A stretch of 27,864 bases of DNA from JAAZMA01 sp036720245 (GTDB taxonomy: Bacteria > Bacillota > Clostridia > Tissierellales > Tepidimicrobiaceae): positions 1-27,864 of the forward strand of contig DAIMNI010000024.1 in assembly GCA_036720245.1 (NCBI GenBank), read 5' to 3'. Under the pieces are notes generated by a model. That model ran no database searches. It worked only from the letters and a program-made list of their open reading frames with translations, and was not told the DNA's origin. The translations under genes and the position numbers were made by a program. Below are positions 15,587-23,160 of the stretch, one piece after another. Each line of letters starts with the position of its first letter. Positions within the stretch are counted from its first letter, which is position 1.

Positions 15587-17140
15587 TTGAGCAAATTAAA
15601 TTTGGATCAAAAACTAATAGATAGCTCTAGAAATGCAGCCCAAGCTATTGCTGAGGATATTCAAAATTTTATAGACGAACACACTACCACTGCAACTGAA
15701 AGGACAGTGGCAAGGCTCCTTGGCATAGATGGGGTAGATGAAATAGATAAGCCCTTATCAAATGTACTTATAGATAATATTATAGAAGGCGGAGGCCTAG
15801 AACAAGGTGCAGCCTATTGGATAGGAAATGCTATGATTCACACAGGAGATAATCCTCAAACCATAGCTGAAAAGATATCTAGAGGAGAAATAGACATCAC
15901 CCGTCTACCAGCAGGAAATATAGAAGAAATACAGGAAAAAATTGATGAAATAGCCATAGAAATTGTAGAGAAAATCAAGGCAAATAGAAATAGAAGAAAT
16001 GAATTAATAGCCAATTTAGGTGAAGGGAAGCGACCCTATATATATGTAATAGTAGCTACAGGAAATATTTACGAAGACATAGTTCAAGCCAAAGCTGCAG
16101 CTCGCCAAGGGGCAGATGTAATTGCAGTTATTAGGACCACAGGCCAATCCCTATTAGATTATGTACCCTATGGTGCCACTACAGAGGGTTTTGGAGGTAC
16201 TTATGCTACTCAGGAAAACTTCAAAATAATGAGGGCCGCCCTAGACGAAGTAGGGGAAGAAGTAGGCCGCTATATTAGATTATGTAATTATTGTTCAGGA
16301 CTTTGTATGCCAGAAATAGCCGCCATGGGTGCTTTAGAAAGATTAGATATGATGCTAAATGATGCACTATATGGAATACTATTTAGGGATATTAATATGC
16401 AAAGAACTCTAGTAGACCAATATTTTTCTAGAATAATCAATGGATATGCAGGAATAATCATAAACACTGGAGAGGACAATTATTTAACCACTGATGATGC
16501 AGTAGAAGCCGCCCATACAGTATTGGCCTCCCAATTTATTAATGAACAATTTGCCCTAAAAGCAGGAATACCAGAAGAACAAATGGGGCTAGGACATGCC
16601 TTTGAAATGGATCCAAATTTAGAAAATGGATTTTTATATGAATTAGCACAGGCTCAAATGGCAAGGGAAATCTTCCCCAATGCACCACTAAAATATATGC
16701 CACCAACAAAATATATGACAGGGAATATATTTAAAGGACACATTCAAGACGCATTATTTAATCTAGTAGCTATAACCACAGGGCAAAGTATCCAATTATT
16801 AGGGATGCCAACAGAAGCCATACACACACCACATTTACAGGATAGATATTTATCCATAGAAAATGCCCAATATATATTTAATAATGCTAGAAATTTAGGG
16901 GATGAAATCACCTTTAAGGAAGATGGACTAATTCAAAATAGAGCCCAAGTTGTATTAAAAGATGCAGAGAGGCTATTAAATCAAATAGCAGATGATGGAT
17001 TATTCCAAACTATAGAAGAAGGAAAATTTGGTGGAGTAAAAAGGCAGAGAACTGGTGGTAAAGGATTAGATGGGGTAGCTAAAAAAGGCCAAAACTACTT
17101 TAATCCATTTATTCCACTAATGTTAGGAGGGAAAAGGTAA
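15587..17140 (+). CDS. kamD: Lysine 5,6-aminomutase alpha subunit
   Basis: The 517-residue product starts at TTG 15587 with GGAAGGTG upstream, four bases after kamC. It matches KamD along its length, for example RNAAQAIAEDIQNFI, TERTVARLLGIDGVD, the TIM-barrel segment VIAVIRTTGQSLLDYVPYGA, YIRLCNYCSGLCMPEIA and GLGHAFEMDP. The alpha subunit forms the barrel in which PLP, adenosylcobalamin and substrate meet; with KamE it moves the 6-amino group of L-beta-lysine (or D-lysine) to C5. The length is normal. Its stop overlaps the kamE start (TAATG at 17138-17142), typical of coupled translation of two subunits made in equal amounts. The gene itself is intact. Confidence 0.96.
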   Translation: MSKLNLDQKLIDSSRNAAQAIAEDIQNFIDEHTTTATERTVARLLGIDGVDEIDKPLSNVLIDNIIEGGGLEQGAAYWIGNAMIHTGDNPQTIAEKISRGEIDITRLPAGNIEEIQEKIDEIAIEIVEKIKANRNRRNELIANLGEGKRPYIYVIVATGNIYEDIVQAKAAARQGADVIAVIRTTGQSLLDYVPYGATTEGFGGTYATQENFKIMRAALDEVGEEVGRYIRLCNYCSGLCMPEIAAMGALERLDMMLNDALYGILFRDINMQRTLVDQYFSRIINGYAGIIINTGEDNYLTTDDAVEAAHTVLASQFINEQFALKAGIPEEQMGLGHAFEMDPNLENGFLYELAQAQMAREIFPNAPLKYMPPTKYMTGNIFKGHIQDALFNLVAITTGQSIQLLGMPTEAIHTPHLQDRYLSIENAQYIFNNARNLGDEITFKEDGLIQNRAQVVLKDAERLLNQIADDGLFQTIEEGKFGGVKRQRTGGKGLDGVAKKGQNYFNPFIPLMLGGKR

Positions 17141-17855
17141 TGGAAAATATTCAAAAAGTAGATTTAACCAGAGTTAAACCCTATGGAGATACATTAAATG
17201 ATGGAATGGTTCAATTAAGCTTTACATTGCCTATACCCTTTGGGGAAGAAGCCAGTGAAACAGCTAAACAATTAGTCAAAAAAATGGGCTTTGAAGAACC
17301 GCAGGTAGTATATTCCAAAGATTTAGGAGTAGGCTATACTTATTTTATACTATATGGAAAATCCATTCACACAGTTGACTATACTAAAGTTGAAGTACCA
17401 AAAATAGATATAAATATAATGAATAGAGAAGAAGTAGAAGAATATATACAGGAACAGACGCCCACACTGTAGGCATAGATGCTATAATGAATATGAAAGG
17501 CTATGCAGGACATTTTGGCCTAGAAAGATATGATGGAATAGATGCCTATAATCTAGGCTCCCAAGTATTAAACGAAGAATTAGTAGCCAAAGCCATAGAA
17601 TTAAATGCAGATGCCATACTAGTATCTCAAATTGTTACACAAAAAGATGTTCACATACCAAATTTAAGTGAATTAGTAGAACTATTAGAAGCAGAAGGCA
17701 TTAGAGATAAAGTAATCCTAAGCTGTGGAGGCCCAAGAATCTCCCACGAACTAGCCCAAGAATTAGGCTATGATGCAGGATTTGGCACAGGTAGTTTCGC
17801 TGAAGACGTGGCTACCTTTGTGGTAACGGAAATGGTGGAACGAGGATTAGTGTAA
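17140..17855 (+). pseudogene. kamE: Lysine 5,6-aminomutase beta subunit, broken by a frame-shifting deletion
   Basis: The first frame (ATG 17140) encodes the N-terminal domain through REEVEEYIQ and ends at a TAG at 17470-17472. From about 17448 the KamE sequence continues in another frame as TGTDAHTVGIDAIMNMKGY and runs to 17855. Family members carry roughly RKIVVVGACTGTDAH between these parts, so about a dozen codons of the first B12-domain strand are missing and the remaining length is off by one base. DAHTVG (the DxHxxG cobalamin ligand motif, His133 in the known enzyme) and the PLP lysine in NMKG (Lys144) lie in the second frame. As written no active beta subunit is made and the pathway stops at beta-lysine. 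The fault is either a real mutation or an assembly error. The kamD-kamE TAATG overlap is normal. Confidence 0.92.
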
Positions 17856-17873
17856 AAAATAGTGCAAAGGTAA

Positions 17874-17921
17874 GGGGACACACCTCTTGCAAGACGGTCG
17901 AACTTTTTGAGGAATGTCCCC
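17874..17921. repeat. Single complete GGGGACACACCTC-type hairpin after kamE
   Basis: GGGGACACACCTC at 17874-17886, then TTGCAAGACGGTCGAACTT, then GAGGAATGTCCCC to 17921: one left and one right arm, 48 bases. It fills most of the gap between kamE and the convergent ECF gene and may serve as a two-way terminator. It is the simplest form of the arrays at 9615-9687 and 9814-9974. Confidence 0.92.
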
Positions 17922-17934
17922 TTGTCATGTTTTT

Positions 17935-18459
17935 CTACCAAATCATAGTATCTTTATTTTTTTCATAAGCCATGATTATCATAGGGATAAATATAATTTG
18001 AATTAAAATTCCAGGTAGTGCTGTTAAAGTTGCTGCCTGAATATACATATTAAGTGGTGGGATATCTTTCATTCCAAAACCTAATCCCAATATAACTACC
18101 ATTAGGGCACCGCCTAAACGACCTATAATCATACTAATAATTAAGGATGGCAATAGGGTCATTTTAATTTTTTTGTATAAAAATCCAGAGACTAAGCCAT
18201 ACAAACTCAATTCCACTAACATTATCCAATATATTGGGATTGGAGGCATACCGGTTAGCATATGATTAATAATAGGAGATATAATACCAATAATAAATCC
18301 TAAAGTACTACCTAATGTCAAACCTGCCACTAAAACAGGTATATGCATAGGGAGGAAGATGGCTCCATCTACGCCAGACATATGTATCACCATAGGCAAT
18401 ATAATTCCTAAAGCTAAAAGCACACCAGCTGTAGTCAAATCCTTAGTTTGAAATCGCAT
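17935..18459 (-). CDS. ECF transporter S component (substrate-binding membrane subunit)
   Basis: The 174-residue minus-strand product starts at ATG 18459 behind AAAGGAGG. It is almost entirely hydrophobic, with about five to six membrane helices, and has the look of an energy-coupling-factor S component: TTAGVLLALGIILPMVIHM at the N-terminus, the LPMHIPVLVAGLTLG segment, the LTGMPPIPIY loop and a conserved GRLGGA-type helix. S components bind a vitamin or similar micronutrient and use a shared EcfAAT module, which is not in this window. Substrate cannot be read from the sequence. The neighbouring pathway needs B12 and PLP, so a cofactor precursor is a fair guess. The leader is only about 23 bases, leaving no room for a riboswitch. 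Confidence 0.85.
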   Translation of the reverse strand: MRFQTKDLTTAGVLLALGIILPMVIHMSGVDGAIFLPMHIPVLVAGLTLGSTLGFIIGIISPIINHMLTGMPPIPIYWIMLVELSLYGLVSGFLYKKIKMTLLPSLIISMIIGRLGGALMVVILGLGFGMKDIPPLNMYIQAATLTALPGILIQIIFIPMIIMAYEKNKDTMIW

Positions 18460-18488
18460 AAAATTAACCTCCTTTCTCGTGTCCTACT

Positions 18489-18517
18489 ATTATACTATTA
18501 TTTTGTCCAATTTCCAA
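18489..18517 (-). promoter_or_regulatory. Sigma-A promoter of the ECF S gene
   Basis: On the minus strand TTGGAA (18517-18512), a 17-base spacer, and a perfect TATAAT (18494-18489). Predicted start near 18482, about 23 bases before the ATG. Confidence 0.75.
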
Positions 18518-18596
18518 TAATAAGATATACCTTTTTTTCGAGAAAACTTGCAATAATTTTTCTATTGTTATAAATTATTATTAGAATAGATAAATG

Positions 18597-18627
18597 TGGG
18601 ACAGATAGAACCGTCCCCTTTGTCCCA
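18597..18627. repeat. GGGGACGGTTCTC-family hairpin upstream of the first LTA-synthase-like gene
   Basis: Arms TGGGACA (18597-18603) and TGTCCCA (18621-18627) enclose GATAGAACCGTCCCCTT, a one-base variant of the reversed core. An ATG at 18596 runs in frame through it to the next gene, producing a spurious extra N-terminus (MGQIEPSPLSQ) if chosen as the start. Confidence 0.9.
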
Positions 18628-18646
18628 AAAAATTGGGGGAATATAT

Positions 18647-21130
18647 ATGTTGTTATCAATACTACTAATACTAAAAATAATTTTATTTATGTATATAACT
18701 AATATCCAATATAATAGACCCATTATATTATTAGTTAGTATATTAATATCTTTATTTTTATTTACTTTAATATATTTTAGCAATTTAAAGAAAAAGCAAA
18801 CTTGGGCTTTCGTTTTTTATAATACTGTATCTATAATTATGTTTGCAGATATAATGTATTATAGTTTTTTTAATTCCTTGCCATCAATTAAAATGTTAAA
18901 GCAATTAAATCAAGTGGCAGCTGTAGGAGATAGTGTAGCAGGCCTATTATCCTTTAGAAATTTGCTATTTTTATTGGACATACCTTTCTTAATGAAATAT
19001 TCCAAATGGAAAAAAGGAAAAATAAAAGAAGAAAATAAAGAATACAATAAATATATTAAATGGGGAGTACCTTTAGGTATAGCCTTAGTATTTACTATTC
19101 TATTTAGCTATATTACAAATAATGATTTATTAATTCCAGTTAGCAATCAGGAAATATACACTTATCATATTAGGGATATAGTTGAAACTATAAAAGACGA
19201 AGATATGTATACAGTAGAAGGTAGTGGAGTATTCACTGAGGAAGATTTAAGGGAGATAAAAGAAAGAACAAAACTTAAAGAGGGCAAGCTTACTGGCATA
19301 GGTAAAGGTAAAAACCTAATAGTAATTCAAGTGGAAGCCCTTCAAAACTTTCCATTAAATAGATTTTACAATGAACAAGAATTAACGCCAAATTTAAATA
19401 AATTAATAGATGACAAATCTACACTGTATTTTAATAATTATTATCAGCAAATAGGCAGGGGAAATACCTCTGATGCAGAATTTGTATCTAATAATTCTCT
19501 ATACCCATCTATGGACGAGCCTACCTATAGTCAATATGATGAAAATACTTTTTATGGCCTACCCTGGGTACTTAGGGACAATGGCTATAGCTCTTGGGTA
19601 TTTCACGGATATAAAAAGGAATTTTGGAATAGGGAAAGAGCCTATCCTAAACAAGGATTTGAAAGATTTGTCTCTGAAGAAGATTATGATTTAAATGAAA
19701 CCATAGGTTTTGGTATTACAGATGAGGAGTTTTTCAAACAATCCATGAAATATTTAAAGGAAATGGAGAGTCCTTTCCATGCTTTTATGATTACTTTAAC
19801 TAGCCATACTCCTTTTGATATGCCTGAAGAATACCAAGCTCTTGAAATAGGAGAAGAATACCAAGGCACAATATTAGGAGATTATTTACAAGCTATCCAC
19901 TATGCAGATAAAGCCATAGGTGAATTTATTGAAGCCTTAAAAGAAGAAGGCCTATATGATGATTCAGTAATAGCCCTATATGGAGATCATTTTGGCATTA
20001 CAGGTTTAAATGATTCGGGAGTTGAATTAATGACAGATTTTTTAGGCCATCCCTATGATATAGATGAAATGTTTAAAGTTCCATTAATAATCAATGTACC
20101 AGGAGAGGATATAAAGGAAACTATATCCACTATAGGCAGTCAAATGGATTTTGCTCCAACTATATTAAATATAATGGGCTATGAAAATGAAAAGGGGCTA
20201 ATGTTTGGTAGAGATTTATTAAACTATGATGAATACAATTATGTAGCACCCCAAACATATGTATTAAAAGGCTCATTTATAGATGATGAAGTAATGCTTT
20301 TTATGTCCAGAGATAGTATATTTGAAAACTGTACTGCAAAGGATAAAGAAACTAGGGAAAAAGTAGATGTGCTGCCATTGAGAAATAAATATGAAAGTAT
20401 AATAGCAGATATAAATAAATCTAATTATGTATTAAAAACTGATTTGATTGGCCATTTAATAGAAAATAATGGAGAAGTGAATTTAGACCAATTAGGCGGA
20501 CTTGAAATCCAAAATGATAATTATATAGTAGAATGCACTGAAAATCCTATAGAATCCCTAGACAATGCCTACAATGAAGGCTATAGATTGATGTCCGTAG
20601 GAATACAATGGAGAGATGACAATAGGGATATAATACTTCAAGATGGAGAATACAAGAGAAATATTACAGATATTTTCTCCATAGAAGAATATGAAGAAAT
20701 AGTATCCCAATATGATGATAATATGCCAAATATAGAGGATTTAATCAATTGGATGGAAAAACACCAAGATGCCTATATATATTTAAAAACAAATACTCTA
20801 GATGAAACAGTGTTTTTAAAAGTAATAAAAGATTATCCAGAGTACAAAGATAGATTCATAGCAGAAATGAAAGACTTTGAACAATATATACTATTATCCA
20901 ATAAGGCCTATAAAAATATAATACTAAATTTAGTAGATACAAAATATAGCCAAGAACAAATTATAGACTTTTTAAAAAGCAATCACTTATTTGGAACTAT
21001 AATAGATGAAAAAATAATAAACACGGAATTACCTAAAAAATTAAAGGAAATGGATATAAGGGTTTATACTGATGAGGTGGGGAAGAAAGGAAAGGCAAGG
21101 AAATATGTTTATGGGGAGGTTTTAAGGTAG
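18647..21130 (+). CDS. LTA-synthase-like membrane sulfatase-fold enzyme with C-terminal degenerate GDPD-like domain
   Basis: ATG 18647 is chosen because GGGGGA lies just upstream and the paralogue at 21283 begins identically; the 17 extra residues from 18596 are translated repeat. The 827-residue protein has about five membrane helices (1-170), then an extracellular LtaS-type alkaline-phosphatase-fold domain (about 220-560) with VIQVEALQ (metal Glu), GRGNTSDAEF (nucleophile Thr274), SHTPF (His) and YGDHFG (Asp-His). LtaS enzymes transfer glycerol phosphate from phosphatidylglycerol onto lipoteichoic acid. Residues about 605-827 look like a glycerophosphodiester phosphodiesterase barrel (ENPIESLDNAYNEGYRLMSV, later YIYLKTNTLDE) but lack the usual HRG and ExD catalytic residues, so this part may only bind substrate. 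TTGCAA at 18548 with a TATAAA 15 bases on is a weak promoter candidate. Confidence 0.85.
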   Translation: MLLSILLILKIILFMYITNIQYNRPIILLVSILISLFLFTLIYFSNLKKKQTWAFVFYNTVSIIMFADIMYYSFFNSLPSIKMLKQLNQVAAVGDSVAGLLSFRNLLFLLDIPFLMKYSKWKKGKIKEENKEYNKYIKWGVPLGIALVFTILFSYITNNDLLIPVSNQEIYTYHIRDIVETIKDEDMYTVEGSGVFTEEDLREIKERTKLKEGKLTGIGKGKNLIVIQVEALQNFPLNRFYNEQELTPNLNKLIDDKSTLYFNNYYQQIGRGNTSDAEFVSNNSLYPSMDEPTYSQYDENTFYGLPWVLRDNGYSSWVFHGYKKEFWNRERAYPKQGFERFVSEEDYDLNETIGFGITDEEFFKQSMKYLKEMESPFHAFMITLTSHTPFDMPEEYQALEIGEEYQGTILGDYLQAIHYADKAIGEFIEALKEEGLYDDSVIALYGDHFGITGLNDSGVELMTDFLGHPYDIDEMFKVPLIINVPGEDIKETISTIGSQMDFAPTILNIMGYENEKGLMFGRDLLNYDEYNYVAPQTYVLKGSFIDDEVMLFMSRDSIFENCTAKDKETREKVDVLPLRNKYESIIADINKSNYVLKTDLIGHLIENNGEVNLDQLGGLEIQNDNYIVECTENPIESLDNAYNEGYRLMSVGIQWRDDNRDIILQDGEYKRNITDIFSIEEYEEIVSQYDDNMPNIEDLINWMEKHQDAYIYLKTNTLDETVFLKVIKDYPEYKDRFIAEMKDFEQYILLSNKAYKNIILNLVDTKYSQEQIIDFLKSNHLFGTIIDEKIINTELPKKLKEMDIRVYTDEVGKKGKARKYVYGEVLR

Positions 21131-21160
21131 TGCAAGAGGGACGGTTCCTAGTGCACTACC
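21126..21160. repeat. GGGACGGTTC-core hairpin overlapping the stop codon of the first LTA-synthase-like gene
   Basis: Arms GGTAGTGCA (21126-21134) and TGCACTACC (21152-21160) enclose AGAGGGACGGTTCCTAG. The TAG stop (21128-21130) is part of the left arm. This copy has an arm sequence different from all others in the window. Confidence 0.9.
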
Positions 21161-21175
21161 AAATTGTGGTATAAT

Positions 21176-21248
21176 TGTCATCCTGAGCATAGCGAAGGAT
21201 CTTGGCTTTCTGCTACTTAGGGATCCTTCGCTTACGCTCAGGATGACA
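21176..21248. repeat. Complete TGTCATCCTGA-family inverted repeat, single arms
   Basis: TGTCATCCTGAGC (21176-21188) and GCTCAGGATGACA (21236-21248) are perfect complements, and the inner AGCGAAGGATC / GATCCTTCGCT also pair. The 73-bp element sits between the two LTA-synthase-like genes and is the simple form of the multi-arm version at 12700-12838. Confidence 0.93.
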
Positions 21249-21282
21249 GAATAGGATTTTTTATATTATTGGAGGAAAATTC

Positions 21283-23091
21283 ATGTTACTAATCGCATTA
21301 CTATTATTAAAAATATTACTATTTATGAATGCAACAAAAGTAGTATATCACAAACCATGGGTGTTTTTAATTAGCTTTTTAACCATAATGTTTGTGTTTA
21401 GTTTTATATATTTGAGCAATTTAAAGAAAAAGCAAACTTGGGCTTTTGCTTTTTATAATATAGTGTCGGCTATAATGTTTGCCGATATAATGTATTTTAC
21501 CTATTTTAATATATTGCCTTCAATTAAAATGGTGAAAATGATAGGGGCAGCTGCAGCGGCTGGTGAAAGTGTAAGATCCCTATTTACGCTAGAAAATATG
21601 CTATTTATCATAGATATTCCATTTTTAATGATATATTCTAAATGGAAGAAAAGGCAAATAAAAATAAAAAATAAAAAGTACAATAGATATATAAGATGGG
21701 GAGTACCTATATCCATAGCTCTAATACTGGCAATTAGTCTATCTTATTTAAGCAAGGCTCAGTTATTTGGACCAGTAACCAATCAAGAATTATTTACCTA
21801 TCATGCCAAAGATATTAAAAAATCCCTAATAGATAGGGAAGAAATGACAGAGGGGGTAGGGATATTTACTCAAAAGGATATAGAAGAATTAAAGGAAAGA
21901 AACAGATTAAAACAAGGGAAATACACAGGTTTAGGCCACAATAAAAATTTAATAGTAATTCAGGTAGAGGCATTACAGGGATTTGTCATAGACCATTATT
22001 ATAACGGGCAAGAAATAACCCCAAATTTAAATAAATTAATAAGAGAGCAGGGAAGCCTTTATTTTGACCACTATTATCAATTAATAGGCAGGGGGAATAC
22101 CTCTGATGCAGAATTTGTATCCAATAATTCCCTATATCCATCCATGGATGAGCCAACATATACTCAATATGCAGACAATACTTTTTATGGCCTACCGTGG
22201 ATACTTCGAGACAATGGCTACACAGCCTGGGCATTCCATGGCTATGAGAAAGATTTCTGGAACAGAAACAATGCCTATCCTAATCAAGGATTTGAAAGAT
22301 TTATCTCTGAAGAAGATTATGATTTAAATGAAACCATAGGCCTTGGCATTACAGATGAAGAATTTTTCAAACAATCTATGGCATATTTAAAAGAAATGGA
22401 AAGCCCTTTCTATAGCTTTATAATCACCTTAACCAGCCACAATCCCTTTAATATGCCTAAAGAATATGAAGTATTGAAAATAGAAGAAAAGCATAAGGAT
22501 ACTTTACTGGGAAATTATCTCCAAGCTATACACTATGCAGACAAGGCCCTAGGAGAATTTATCGAGAATTTAAAAAAGGAAGGCCTATATGATAATTCAG
22601 TAATAGCCATATACGGAGATCATTTTGGCATAACTAGTGCCGATAAAAAAATCCAAAAGATTATGGCTGATTATCTAGGTTATGAATATGATTTAGACGA
22701 TATGATGAAAATCCCTCTAATAATCCATATACCAGGAGAAGATTTTAACGAAACCATATCAAAAGTAGGCAGTCAAATAGATTTCGCACCAACTATATTA
22801 AATATAATGGGCTATGAAAATGAAAAAGGCCTAATGTTTGGTAGAGATTTAGTAAACTATAAAGGACCATCTTTAATAGCCTCCCAAACTTATGCCATAA
22901 AAGGTTCCATAATCACCGATGAAATATTCCTAGAAATGTCCAGAGACGGAATATTCGAAAATTCCAGAGCCTTTAGACTGGACAATGGTAAAAAAGTAGA
23001 TGTAAACAATTACAAAGAAGAACACAAAAAAGCCATAGAAGAAATAAATAAGGGGGACTTTATATTAAAAGAGGATTTCTTTAGAAGATAA
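21283..23091 (+). CDS. LTA-synthase-like membrane sulfatase-fold enzyme (tandem paralogue, no C-terminal extension)
   Basis: The 602-residue product starts at ATG 21283 behind GGAGG. It is a close paralogue of the preceding gene across the membrane region (shared SNLKKKQTWAF and IMFADIMY) and catalytic domain. It keeps all motifs: VIQVEALQ, GRGNTSDAEF (Thr273), SHNPF (where the neighbour has SHTPF), YGDHFG. It ends soon after the sulfatase domain (FILKEDFFRR), so the GDPD-like part is specific to the neighbour. Expected activity is glycerol-phosphate transfer from phosphatidylglycerol on the outer membrane face, either as polymerase or as primase. Tandem copies suggest division of labour, as between primase and polymerase in Listeria, but which is which cannot be told. 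The stop lies inside the arm of a hairpin. Confidence 0.88.
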   Translation: MLLIALLLLKILLFMNATKVVYHKPWVFLISFLTIMFVFSFIYLSNLKKKQTWAFAFYNIVSAIMFADIMYFTYFNILPSIKMVKMIGAAAAAGESVRSLFTLENMLFIIDIPFLMIYSKWKKRQIKIKNKKYNRYIRWGVPISIALILAISLSYLSKAQLFGPVTNQELFTYHAKDIKKSLIDREEMTEGVGIFTQKDIEELKERNRLKQGKYTGLGHNKNLIVIQVEALQGFVIDHYYNGQEITPNLNKLIREQGSLYFDHYYQLIGRGNTSDAEFVSNNSLYPSMDEPTYTQYADNTFYGLPWILRDNGYTAWAFHGYEKDFWNRNNAYPNQGFERFISEEDYDLNETIGLGITDEEFFKQSMAYLKEMESPFYSFIITLTSHNPFNMPKEYEVLKIEEKHKDTLLGNYLQAIHYADKALGEFIENLKKEGLYDNSVIAIYGDHFGITSADKKIQKIMADYLGYEYDLDDMMKIPLIIHIPGEDFNETISKVGSQIDFAPTILNIMGYENEKGLMFGRDLVNYKGPSLIASQTYAIKGSIITDEIFLEMSRDGIFENSRAFRLDNGKKVDVNNYKEEHKKAIEEINKGDFILKEDFFRR

Positions 23092-23126
23092 TGCGCCACC
23101 GGGGACGGTTCTCGCTGGCGCATTAT
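23088..23126. repeat. GGGGACGGTTCTC hairpin overlapping the stop codon of the second LTA-synthase-like gene
   Basis: Arms ATAATGCGCCA (23088-23098) and TGGCGCATTAT (23116-23126), 11 bp, enclose the exact core GGGGACGGTTCTC. The TAA stop (23089-23091) lies in the left arm. The inner arm TGCGCCA is the same as in the 12864 copy, but here the core is in the forward orientation. Confidence 0.93.
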
Positions 23127-23160
23127 TCCCACAGTGGTTCAAAAAAAGGGGAGGGATTAT

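Noticed and set aside
18460..18595. Cobalamin or other riboswitch before the ECF gene
   Set aside because: The promoter is 30 bases from the start codon, so the leader is far too short, and no conserved riboswitch motif is visible.
18596..18646. ATG 18596 as the start of the first LTA-synthase-like protein
   Set aside because: The extra 17 residues are translated hairpin sequence. ATG 18647 has a ribosome site and matches the paralogue's start.
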